Part shown: positions 14,494 to 26,259 of the stretch, piece by piece
Layout of the letters: every line of letters starts with the position of its first letter
Numbering within the stretch: the stretch's first letter is position 1
NCBI GenBank assembly: GCA_008694505.1
Contig: VZDJ01007747.1
Span: forward strand, 5,917,390-5,981,389
Direction: 5' to 3'
Length of the DNA stretch: 64,000 nucleotides
Source of the DNA: Cyanoderma ruficeps
Lineage: Eukaryota > Chordata > Aves > Passeriformes > Timaliidae
Program-made: the position numbers and the translations under genes
Notes under the pieces: generated by a model
Seen by the model: only the letters and a program-made list of their open reading frames with translations
The model's database searches: none
What the model was told of the DNA's origin: nothing

Positions 14494-17400
14494 AGTGTCC
14501 TGTCTTCCATTCAAAAGGAAGAAGTGGCTCTGATCTTTCAAAGATGTGTGTGTAGTATAAAGAAAAAGTGGTGTACTTGAAAAGCCTTATGAAACAATCC
14601 AGATCAATAATCTAAAAGTGGTATGGAAATAAATCTTTGATCTAAAAGTATACCAAGCTAAAATATACAGATGTTAACTGATATTTCTAATTTTTAATCC
14701 TCTGTGAAGATGATTCCCTTTTTCTGAAGTTCTGTCTGCAGACTAGATGTGCACTTATGGAATTAGGAGGACTGGGCAACTAGAAATTAGTGAAATACTG
14801 ATAACATCCAGTTTTGAGTAAAAGCATTAATAAAAACTTTAATATGCTCCTAGTAAGTAATAATAGTAATATGAAATTAATTTCTTATTAATACTCAAGT
14901 ATAGCTCTTCTGTTGCAAGCATTGTTAAGGTCCTCCTTGATCCTCCTAGTTTGTCATATGAAGAGTTCTGCTCGAAAAATTGCTTTTGACCTTACCTTAT
15001 GTCAGTGTGGCTTCCTGCAGTAGCTGCCAGCACGCCAAGGTTGCAGCGAGGATTGACAGGGCAGTTAGAGAGAACTAAACTCTCTATCCACAGCAAAACA
15101 CAAGACTGTCGGACAGCAAATACCACTGTAAAGAGAGACTGAAAGGAATTTCTGTTCACACGTTATAAAATCTTGGATTCTGTTTCTTGTCTCACCAGTT
15201 TGGGCAGGGGATGTTCCTCTGTCTCCAACCATGTTTCTGGGTGGCAGTACTGTAAAACAGAGAGAGTGGCTGCTGTTTTCAGGTGCTTGTCTAGTATGAA
15301 CAGAGGAATAAAGCCAGCATAATAGTAAGAGCTAAAGTAGTGTGTAATAACACTGAAAAGTACTTCCCTGTTCAGTGAATTGTGTGAAAACAAAAATTTC
15401 TTTGGTACCTTATCCATAGACTGAAAGGACACCAGGAAAAAAACACTAATAAAGAATAGCAAGCATAATAAAATAAGGTGTTTTTTTTTTTTCCCTGCAT
15501 AAAAGCCTGGTTTTTGAAGGCTACTATTTATATACAGTAGAACATGTCTAGATGTAGAAGGAAGAAAGGTTTACTTAGAAATATCCAAAAATTATGTCTG
15601 TAATCTGGGATGTGTGAGAACTACATCACTATTTCAAATCAGTAGGAATCAAAACCCCCAGAATTTCTGACATCTAGGCAAGATCCTAAAAGATGATGGC
15701 GCACTGCAGTGATTTTTAACAGTTTCTTGGAAACTCTTACAAACTGTTCCCATAGTTTGCCTATGACTCTTTTATTTTAAGGCCCTGTGTGGTGATCAGG
15801 TAAAAAGGATGTGCAGTGGTCAGTTAGGAAGGTAAAAGAAGCCAGAGTACACGTGATTTTGGAGGGGCTTAGAGGATTATGCTATACTGTGTAAAAGGAA
15901 AACAGTAATTAAGGTTTCCAGATCTAAAACATATATACATGCAAGAAAACAGTGAAAATGAAACAAAATTATTCAGATTCAGCCACTGACTGAATCTGAC
16001 TATAGTTTTTGCTACATTCACGTGATGAAAGGGTTGTGAGAGTTTAGGGGTTTTGCTTTGGTTTTTCCTTAGGACGAATTTAAATAGTTTCAAGCTGAGA
16101 TTCTTATTAACTAAGAAAACATTAGTATGAGAGAACTTGAATAGCACCTGTGCAACCTGTCGAATGAATGGATCTACAGCCACAATTACAGAAAGGCTTT
16201 CATATGCAAAGTGTGTCCTCAAACTTTAAATAGAGTGTTTGAAATCAAGTTCATCTAATAATGACTTGGTTGAAAATATTGACAGGTTCCAGGTAAAAAA
16301 AGCTATATTCTTTGTCATCAATGACTTGCAAATAATTGATTCAGTGGAAGACTGGTTACTCAAGAATTTAACTAGATGATTTAGTATTCTGTAGTATAAT
16401 TCTTGATATATCATATCTTCATTGCCTTAACCATTTTGCTTTAACTACCTTGTACTTGCCTTAAAAAATTATTTCCCCCTTTTTCTTTTGAAAAAATGTT
16501 AATGTATAAATACATTTGTTTGTGGAGAAGTAGAGGCAGACACCCTTCTCAATAATTTTTAGGAACTGTTATTTTATTGCTCTTTAAAAATTCTGTGCAT
16601 GTCTTGAATCGAAATTTTAATTAGGTTCTGGATGCCAGTCTTGTAATGTAAGGTATAGTTTACACAGAAGCACAGGGCCTTCTCTTACCAAAACTGCTTG
16701 TGTTGGTTTTTTATTTTTTTCATAATAACTGTGACCTTTTTAAACCATTTTAAAATGAGCTTCTTCGTTTCTTAATTTTGTGTCAGATTATGTATAAACT
16801 CTGTTGTTCTGCTTTGGAGGAAGTCATGCATAATTTAGTCATAAAACAAACATGCTTTTTTATACTCTTGAAAATCTCAGCAGTTCTAGCTCATATCTGG
16901 TGTGCAGGGGTACTGCAGTCGCTAAGAGATGCCACAGTTAGTGTCTTATAGTGCATTTCACATGAGTCTGTACGTTTCTAAGGGAACTGTAAAATACATA
17001 GTACCAGCCTATATTCTTTTCTATAAAATGTGTGTTGTAACATGAATCTCCTGAGGAATCTGATGAATAGTTTCTCCCTTTGTAAATTAAAGGAAAAAAA
17101 AATAAAATTCTCCCTACAACTTTTATGGTCCATATATGAACAAAGATGTAGACTCTACCTGGTTGTCGTTGCATTTCATGTAGTGAAAATTCATTTATTT
17201 TCTATCTAATTGACAATTGGGATAGCTGTATAAGTCTATTTTGGTGTCTCTGAGGACGTTGCCAGTGAAAATGTAAAACCCACATGGTCTCCACAACTCT
17301 CTACTAAGACCGTGTTTTTGTCTTGGAAGTAGCACAGTGTAATATGCGATACAGCAGTTGCCAAGGTAACTGTTCTTTTCTCATTTGATAGCAGCAGGTG

Positions 17401-20400
17401 AATGGTTGCCTGGATATCCACAGTAATTTGCTGGGGCTCTAGTAATTCACGAAGGATGTACACATTCTTTTGCAGGCTTGTTTTTCTCTCACAGAAGCTT
17501 TCACTAAAATCCCAAGGTACATGATAAGTATTAAAATATTATTCAATATTATTAAATAATTATTCTTCCTTTAGTGCTGTGTTTTTAATATTAATATTTT
17601 AATACTGTTTTAAATGCAGAATATTAGAGCAAGATCTTTTTATATTATGGTAGTTCTTTTCAAAAGAACTTATTTTCTGATTCTTTTTTCTTTAATCTCG
17701 GTTTGCTATTTCAAAACCCTTCAGAAATTTAACTAATTAACAATATATATAAGTCTGAAGCTAATGAGACAAATTTTCAAGTGCAATTTCTGGTTTGTTT
17801 TTATTGCACTTTCCTTCAGTGAAATCAGTAAGATGTTTGAAAATAAGACTGGTCTCTCATTCTAATTCTGCTGCAGCATTCTCCTGAATTTAAAAGGAAA
17901 TACACCCAATGAGGTGTTCAGATTTTAGGGACTTTAAAAATAGATGGTAAAATTCTCACGAAATGTAGCATATTAATTATTTTAGAACCTAAGTCTTCAG
18001 TGTGTCATAATTAAGTCTTAGGTTTACTGTATAAGGCTTACAGTTTTATTCAGTCTGTTGGCAGGTCCAAAAATAATCTGTTGCATTTTTTGTAACTCAG
18101 TTTATGAGCTCATTACATATACGTAATCAGAACGGGAAGAAAATCTTATATTTGGGACAAACGGAATATGTTTTAGAGGTTTCACTTGTGCATAAAGTCA
18201 ACCGTCTGAGACCCTGAACATTTGTATGTGGCCTGAATTTCATCTGTTAAATACCTCATAACTGAACAATCTCCCCACGTAATCTCTAAATTTAGCACTT
18301 TATGTGAAATAGCATTTCTTAAAGAAAAATATCTCTCTCTTCATAATTCTGTTGCTGTTATGAATAATACCAATGCCCCCAGATAATAACATTACAAAAA
18401 AGCTGGTAGTAGATAAATAATCAGCTAAATAAAGCCATCAGCCACATTTATGAAGAGAAGGACAAGACAGGGTCAAACCTGTTCCACCTTTAAGAATTAA
18501 ATGCATACTCTCAGTGGAACTATTCTGTATAAGGGCAGTTACGACATCCTGAGAGATTTGACTGAAATCTTGTGGGTTTTTTAACATCTGTTGGTTTTTT
18601 TCTTTATGAGCACTTGCTTTCTGAAAAGCAGAATTAGTGCTAGAGATGAATCTTTTAAGGTGGACAGTGAAACTGCTTTATAACAGAAGTTTAGTCTGCT
18701 TTCAGTTACTGAAATAAAATGGAGGGCGTGTCACTCTGTGGGGCAGACAGTTCTTGCCTCAGAAGTAAATTGTTTTGCCTCCCTAAAAAGGAGTTGGAGA
18801 ACAAGTAGATTTGTTTTAGGCATCCATCTTAGCCAAGACTACTATCTGACAGGTAGACTCAACATCTTGACACCACTGTGAATGTTAATGTTAGCTCTGC
18901 TTTGTTTTGATAGCCTTGTCAGACACTTACTCACCCATAGTACTTATTTAAATAGATCAGACTCTTAGAATTACCAAAATTACTGCTGCAGTTCCCAGTC
19001 TGAGGACACATTTTTACTGAGACATGTAACTTCAAACAGATGTGATAGTGTTTTCTTCTCCCTTCATGACTTGACACTGAATCCTGTACCTCAAGTGAAT
19101 GACAGCAGTGACCAAAGCACAGCTCTAAGATTCTGGATTGACTTGTAAGTTATCTGAAGTGTAGCAGTTGGTAACAAATAAACCTCTACAGGACTTCTGG
19201 AGAAGTGTTCTTTTTTTTTAATGTTTAATTATTAAAATAAATCTCTCTTCCTATAAGGATTTCCAAATTCAAGTATGCTGTTAAACTAAGGGGATACAAA
19301 AGAATGTTGATAGAGCTGCTAATAATTTCTGAACAATAGAAAGAAAATGCCTTATTGAAACATATTTATTCTCTGGTTCTACATATCATGTTTTTTGATT
19401 TATAAATTCTCTCAATAGTGGAACAGGTTGGAAAATACTGTATTTTTAAGGTGACAAACTAGTAGTCCTGTTTATTTCAGTAGGGCAAAACTGACTTCAA
19501 CAATACCCTTGGAGTTTGCAGATTCAGTACAGGTAAATGTTAAAAACAAAATTAACCAACCACACATAAAAAACCGAACAAAACTGAGGGTACTTAGATC
19601 CTCCTAAAGTTGCATTTCTCTGTGGCAATTATATTATTTTCTCCCAGAGGTGTAATAGGGCTTCTAGAAGCTGTAAGTACCAGGCATGTGTTTTCTTCAA
19701 AGTGACTGTTGTTGCAGAGGTGAATCATCAAATCATCGATGTGTTGTTTTTTCAGAATTGTTCTTAGTTTACAGAAGTAAAGGTTGACACTTGGTGGGAA
19801 TTTTAACAACTCTGGTGAATTAAACCTATGAAATACAGACCTGGGAGTCCAGAAAATAGCTTTGAAAGGATTTGGTATTATATTTGAATAGAAGAAACAG
19901 TAAATTTAATTTTTTTCTTAATTATTATGTTAAGATTTTGGTGCTTTTTGTGTATGCAGAAGCTGCAGAACAGATGTAATATTTACAGATAGATTAGCAA
20001 CATAGTAATGTTTGAAAACATGGTAATATCTTGTGACATGAGTGGTCTTTACAAATGGTTAGAAAACTGTGTCCTGCAGCAAACTCAGCATCTCACTTTA
20101 TCTACTCTTCTTGTGNTGTAGTCTTCTTGTGGCTGATTTTTGATATCTAAAAGGATAGGGTGGAGGTCACTAGAGGGCAACTGCTTGAACAACCTTTTTG
20201 CTGAAGTGTAAAATTATATATGTAAAGCTTTCTTAGGTGAGTTGTTTCTTTCTTAAAATATGAGTGAAAAAGTTTTCAGGCTACGCATTGAACTTCTGTC
20301 TTTTGATCAAAGGCAAATCAATATCAGGTCAATTAAAAATATGTCTGAACGTATTTTAAATTTTCTGTAGTGTTTCAGTCCAACTGCTTATATAAACACT

Positions 20401-22094
20401 TTTTTTTCCATATTGAAATGATATGGGAGTAATTTCACTGGCTATAATTCTTCCAAGCTAAGTTTGAGATGGTGGAAAAAGCTGGGAGAAAACAAAAGCT
20501 TGGACTCATGCAGTCAAGGAACAGAAATGTATCATTTGCTCTGATTTAGTTAGAGGAACTAAAGTAGTTAATAGAAGTGAGTCCTGTGGGTGAAGAGGCA
20601 GGTTAAAATATATTTTAGTTTGTTTTGAGTAGGTGGCTATACCGAGGTAGTTGCATGTTTAACAGCGGATTGAATTGAGCCCTGTGAAGATCAGAGCTCC
20701 TAAAAGCTATTTCTAGAAATAAGCTCTGAATGCTGTTTATCAGGCAGTGGGAGCCCAGTGTGTGTGTTTGGGCTTCACTGCACTGTGCCAGTAAATAATG
20801 TTATGGAGTCTGTGTGAGTTACTGACTCTTATAAATGGAATTTATCAATGTATCTGGTTTTGAAAATAATGGTTTTAAAGAATGGGTTTGAAATGAGTAA
20901 AGTTTTTCCTATCGCTTATTATGTACACTTTAAAAAAGCAAGCTACAGTGATTAGGGAAAAAAAAGGTTAAATCACAGTTTGATCTTGCATTGATCCAAA
21001 TGGCCACCACAGAACAAATGCAGGTAAAATCCTACTTTGAGTTATTTTGACAACATAAACAGTATTTAGGGACTTAAAAATTAAACGTATGCAAATACCA
21101 TCCAGTATAATGTAAAACTTCATCTCCAGCTTTCAGTAGGCATTCTCGAGTTCTGTGTGTTGTGGCTAAATACAATCCTGGCATTTATGAGTGCAGATGG
21201 TGTTTTTAACCAGCTGTACCACTGTGATGTAAAAGGAATTCCTTGTAACATAGAAGGGCACCTCATCAGCTGAGGGGAATGCAAGGAGAAGTGATCTAAA
21301 TGAGCCCATAGAAACATCTGTTGCAGTCATAAATATATATGAGTCTGTTCAGCTGTATAGAATTAAAATTATGTTTCAATAACACTTATTTTAATAAGCC
21401 ATAAAAGAGATTGCATTGCAAATTATAGATGCTGACTGAATTTTAAAATCAAACTAATGCTTATTTTTGTGCTGCATTTTCATATCAAGATAACATTGTG
21501 TTTCCCTTAATACAGTTAGAAATAAAGCAATTTGGCAAAGAAAGTAACAGGCTTGCCCTGTGCTTTTTGTGAAGAGTCATGGTTTGGGATAGAAATGATT
21601 AATAAATTTGAAATGTATTTTGTATATTACTTTTCACTTAGAAAAAAGAAAATTAGGAAACTATCTCCTCTTTATCCAAATGTAAAGTCTCTTTAACTTT
21701 CCTATCATCTTGAAACTAACAAAAATGGCTTTTTAAATGAAGCTCCTCATTGTCTTCAATGGTTAATGGATTTAATTAATTTGTAAATTAGGTCAATAGT
21801 TTTGCAATATTTGCAGTCTTAGAGAGCTCTTGTCAATGCTGGTAAGATCACGATGAGTTTCTATATACTTGAGGGCAAAAAGAGAATAAGTCATACCCAT
21901 ATCCCAAGGATGGGATTGTTTTCTTAAGTCTTAATGGTAGAATTCCCATTCACCTAAATAGGACAAAATTTCAGCCTCTTTTCATCTCTTATATTTCTTA
22001 CCTGCAAAATGACTTTCTTGACATGTTTTCAAAGTTTTGCTTCTGTCCATCCCCAGTAATTTTTCTTTCTGTTTTTTGTTTTCCAGAATGATCT
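14494..22094. other. AT-rich non-coding stretch with one unresolved base
   Basis: No gene or mobile element recognised. It holds the AT-rich inverted repeat at 17528-17605, a GC-richer patch around 15005-15120 without identifiable content, and an N at 20116. The 117-codon minus-strand frame at 15869-16222 and the 99-codon frame at 15163-15462 have the composition of non-coding translation (Phe/Ser/Tyr-rich, no motif). Confidence 0.55.
17528..17605. repeat. 14-bp AT-rich inverted repeat
   Basis: Arms at 17528-17541 (gtattaaaatatta) and 17592-17605 (taatattttaatac) are perfect reverse complements, separated by 50 bases that are themselves AT-rich and partly palindromic. Both arms are almost pure A/T, where such pairings arise easily by chance. 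It could be the remnant of a small foldback element, but no terminal duplication supports that. Confidence 0.4.
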
Positions 22095-22684
22095 TGTGGT
22101 TTAACCCTGGCCAACAGCTAAGTACCACACGGCTACTTCCACTTCTCCCCTCTCCCCACCACTGCCATTAGGGGAAGAGAATTGGAAGGGTCAAAGTAAG
22201 AAAACTCTTGGCTTGAGATACAGTTTAATAAGGAAAGCAAAAGCTTTCCTTTGCACACACTGAGCCCCAGGAATTTTTTTTCCTTCCCATGTGCAGACAG
22301 GTGTTCAGCCATCTCCAGGAAAGCGTGGCTCCATTATGCGTGGTGATTACCTGGGAAAACAGGTGCCATCACTGCAAATGCCCTCCTGTTCCTTCTTTCC
22401 TCAGCTTCGTATGCTGACCATGATGTCAGATAATATGAAATGTCCCTTTGGTCAATTGAGGTCAGCTGTCCCAAATTGTCACCTCCCAGCCTCTTGTGCA
22501 CCCACAGCCTCCTTGCTGGTGGGGTCGTGTGAGAAGTAGAAAAGGCTTTGACGGAATGTATGCACTGCTCAGCAATAACTGGAACATCCCTGTATTACGC
22601 ACTGTGTTTTCAGTGTGTATCCAAAACACAGCCCCATACTGTACTGTGAAGAAAATTCATTCTATCCTAGCTAAAACCAGCACA
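22095..22684 (-). mobile_element. Avian ERVL-type solo LTR, 590 bp
   Basis: Read on the minus strand the element begins TGTGCTGGTTTTAGCT at 22684 and ends GGGTTAAACCACA at 22095, giving the TG...CA ends of a retroviral LTR. The whole length matches, from memory, the abundant bird ERVL LTR: the CCAACAGCTAAGTACCACAC block, the CAGGTGTTCAGCCATCTCC block at about 22302, the GGTCAGCTGTCCC block at about 22461 and the AAACATAGCCCCATACT-like block. The position where that family usually has a TATA-like motif reads GCATACGAAGC here, so the promoter looks decayed. No gag, pol or env sequence flanks it, which fits a solo LTR formed by recombination. The 5 bases on each side (gatct and aatag) do not match, so no target duplication is visible. 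The plus-strand frames at 22291-22539 and 22496-22693 overlap it and are incidental. Confident in the LTR class; subfamily not assigned. Confidence 0.88.
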
Positions 22685-25335
22685 AATAGCTAATTCCAGT
22701 CTTTTCTCAGGTTGACTACTTGTGTGCCATCTTTAGAGCAGTGAACTCAATTGATGATGATTTTTTCCCATTATTCTATTATCATTTTGTTCTACAGGTA
22801 TAGCTTACTCTGATATCCAGGTGTAAATCCTGTTTCCACTTACTGATCATCAAATATGTAATACATGTCATAACCAATCTATCTCAATTCCCTAATCAAC
22901 ATCCATTTAAATGCGACACAGGTTTTATGTCTGTCTGGACTTGCCAATCTAACTGACATAATTTGGATTTATTAGAAAAGTTCTAAATGCTGCTACACTG
23001 TCAATTAAAACTCCTGAAGTAGTCTGAAGAACATGCAAGTCGATATTTAGCACTTAAATTTTTAAAATAACCTATTTAGCTATAAATAATGTCATTAATA
23101 CTTGAAGAGCAGATTACTTACTTGCAATGCTTAGCAGTATGTATTAAAATTGTTATCTCAGAGTATTTGAGTGGTGATTTAAATGAAACATTAAAATGTA
23201 TTAATCTTTTTACTCCTCATTTAGGAAGAATACAATAATGAAAAAACTAATTGTCTGAAATTTGTTTGTGTGTACTACTCAGAGAGAAGCTTGGCTAATT
23301 CCGGCTACTGAAGGACTATTTCTGTCAGGCCTTGTTATGCTTGACTTGTATCATCCTTGGGAGCTGCTCTGTCAAATTGATGTTTATTTGATATATATTT
23401 AATTTCTCCTCAGTAAATTTGTTCAAACACGTGTATCATGTGCACACATGCCTGCTTGTATGCTAAGAAGATGAGCAGAAAGGGACACTGGGAGATGTCA
23501 ATCCATGTTTTAGGTAGTTGTGGCTGACTGTATGCTGATAGGCATCTTCAGCTTGACTGCACCTTCTACCAACATTCGCTGGGTCCTGCCTCAAGGTGGA
23601 GCTGTTATATTTGCAATGGAGATGAGGACTTGAAAAGCATTTTCCTCCCCCAAACGCTGTTTCTGATTTGAATAGAAGGATGAATTATATTGGTAAAGAA
23701 AAACGGCAGGCAATTTACCTCCCCCTCAGCAAAAGCTGGAGTCATCAATGTGTCGTGCAGGTGGATGGGCCTACAGCACTGACTTTTATTCCATCTGACA
23801 TCACCTTTTGTGTGTTCAGGAAAATGCATACCTTTCACTTACAGTAGGTATCCAGCAGGATTATGACAATGCACGCATTCCAGCTGTCAAAAGCAGTGCT
23901 GTTCTTCTTGTGGCTCTTTGTAATTGGGAATGTTTTCCCAGAAGACAGTTTGCGTGTATTGTGTATTGTGTTCTAATTAAGACTCTATGAGACAGTTATG
24001 GCAGGCTGTCAAATCAATGGGATGCTGGGTATATTTTAGTCTCCATGCTGTAGTCTAAATAACCTTTTAAGGACTCAGTTCCCTCAATGTGGTAAATAAA
24101 TGCTGAATGTTTTATACTTAATAGGCCTTTGAGTAATGCATTCCACATGGCTTTATTGCTGGAATGAGACCTTCTTATCACTAAATACACAATAGTGACA
24201 TGAGGTCATTTCAGCATGAAGAAATGCATAAATCTCATGGATGAATGAAGTCAGTTTATTGTGAAGTTTAGTTAAACAGGAATACCCTAAAGTAAACCTT
24301 GGTAGCAAATTTAAGGAAAATGAGACAAATCCATAAATACTTAATCTGGTCATCTTTGATCTCACAATTTAATACTATGAATATCTACCTCAGCTGGATT
24401 TGTGAAAGTGATGCTCATTTCCTGCCTATTTTTATTTCTTTGAATGAGAGTATCTTTATTCTGGTAACTTAAAACTTTGACTATATAATGCATTTCTAAA
24501 ACTTCTTTCTTCAGAGGGAATGAACGAGATTGGGTCAAGCCTCTCTCTCAACAGATGTAACGAATGACCTGCTTTTAGTTCATTTTGTGTGAGTTTTACC
24601 AGAAGTGAGAAGAAATTACATTAGGGCCTGAATAGCTTGTGCAACCTGATTTGGGAGCAGGTCTGGGGGACTTTTTGATGGGCAAAGTGCCCATTGGTGA
24701 GGGGTTTCACACTTCGAAGCCAGTGTTCTACCTATACAGAGCTGGGTGATGTCTTTCTTGTTAAGACACTTATTCACCAAATAATGCAGCTTCTAATTGC
24801 TGGCAATATTGGTGAAATGGGACTCAATTAGCTTTGGCTGGTGCAAAAAGGGAGAAAAAGAAACATTCTTGAATGGTGAAACATTTTAATGTTCTAAAAC
24901 CCAACATTTTTGTCATTTGGGCCTAGACTGGGAGCATGGATACTTGAAGATAATGCACAAAACTGAAGAAAAATTCCTTATTTATATTCGAATCTTGGTT
25001 TCAATTGATGTTTTATTTGCATAATAAAGATGAATGGTTTTGTCTATTTTGTCCAATTGCCTCCGAGTATTTTATTTTTTTACCTGTTACTTAGAACTTT
25101 TTTGTGCTTCTAATACATGTATTGATTCATTCAGGGAGAGAATTCACTTCAGATAAGTGCCCTTCATCATTAGTAATATAAATGCTAATTATTCATTAAT
25201 TCTAAACCTAGTTCTTCTATTAAAAATTACTGGGATGAAAGTAGTGTCAGCCAGTTGAAATAATTCAGTTTTCCCTAAATCATACTGGGCCTGAAATATG
25301 AATAAAAAGGACTGAAAATTGTGATAGTTTGTGCT

Positions 25336-25352
25336 GTTTGTTTGTTTGTTTG
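25336..25352. repeat. (TTTG)n microsatellite
   Basis: About four perfect TTTG units in an AT-rich background. Confidence 0.85.
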
Positions 25353-25851
25353 CGGAGTGCTTACTCAGGAGGAGTTAAATCTTGTGTTGTGGAATTAGTC
25401 TGTTTACCTTAGTCTCTATTGGTTTTCTTCCCTAGTTTATTTCAGAGTATTTAGGGACATGTTTAATACCCTTGAAGAAAACAGCTGTTGAAATTCTCTG
25501 CTAACAGGAGTCCAAGGTATTTGGCTGGGCAGTCAGTTCTGCAAATTTACTTCTGTGTTTTCAATGTGTTTTAGGTGCCCCATGCCTAGTTTTTTGAGTC
25601 ATTTTGGTTCCCACCTCATACGCTATTTATAGTTCTTGGATGGCTCATGTCTGTTCTGAGAAAGATAATTTCTTATAGCAATATTTAAAGTTATTTAAAA
25701 CTAATTGAAGGCTGTCTGGAACTCAGAGCACAGTTTTGTCAATTTATTGTAAGTTGATGAGAATTAACTTGGACCTGCTTTCAGACCACGAAGCAACTGA
25801 ACACAGCCTTGGCAGTTGTCAGGACTGTATTGCAGGATGATGATAATGATT

Positions 25852-25869
25852 TATTGTTGTTGTTGTTGT
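25852..25869. repeat. (TTG)n microsatellite
   Basis: About six TTG/TGT units, preceded by GATGAT/AATGAT-type trinucleotides at about 25836-25850. Confidence 0.85.
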
Positions 25870-26033
25870 AAGATGCATGTATGAGTGCTTCCTCTTTGTT
25901 TTATAGGTAAGTCTCTAAATTTTAGAGCTTGAATCCACAAAAATTAAAATTAGTGTGGAATAAACCTGCGATCCTTGTCCCATCTTTCTTCTCAGCTTAT
26001 TCTGAGAGTTGTACTTTCTGTCTTTCTGCTCAG

Positions 26034-26259
26034 CTTTCCAGAAGTACTGCAGAGAGCAGCATTTAAAAATCAAGCTGCTGGTTTCAGACCCCGCTCTTGG
26101 TAATCTAAGCTTGGTCTAGCTGGCAGCTTCAGCTCAGCTCGGCTTGGAATGGCTGGTGGTGTCAGAAGCAACTTTTGCTATCCTCTCAGCAGAAGTGATC
26201 TGAAAAACATGGCAGAAGGAAGAAGATGAGCTGAATAGGCCTCTAGCCAGCTAATAAGG
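26034..26259 (+). other. Exon-like segment, probably UTR or non-coding RNA
   Basis: A long pyrimidine tract ending tctttctgctcag (acceptor AG at 26032-26033) precedes a 226-base block that is clearly GC-richer than its flanks. The block ends in AATAAGG followed by gtaagttc at 26260, which matches the vertebrate donor consensus at almost every position. A second possible acceptor lies at 25994-25995. No frame is open across the block. The longest pieces are a 27-codon frame near the start and a 26-codon frame from an ATG at about 26149. It therefore fits a 5' UTR or long non-coding RNA exon better than a coding exon. No homology recognised. Splice signals of this quality occur by chance at low but real frequency in 64 kb. 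Confidence 0.3.

Larger units (their letters stand above)
22685..26033. other. AT-rich stretch with simple repeats
   Basis: No gene recognised. Contains a (TTTG)n tract at 25336-25352 and a (TTG)n tract at 25852-25869. A GC-richer section at about 23460-23830 has no identifiable content. Around 24650-24710 a phrase similar to parts of a CR1 3' region (gcaacctgatttgggag) appears, but the match is too short to call. Confidence 0.5.

Noticed and set aside
15869..16222. 117-codon minus-strand frame
   Set aside because: Phe/Ser/Asn-rich composition typical of translated AT-rich DNA; no motif, start context or splice support.
22291..22693. Two overlapping plus-strand frames of 82 and 65 codons
   Set aside because: Both lie on the antisense strand of an ERVL-type LTR or cross its edge.
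24645..24715. Possible ancient CR1 3' fragment
   Set aside because: A phrase resembling CR1 sequence and a small gggcaaagtgccc hairpin are present, but the tail repeat and neighbouring blocks are missing.
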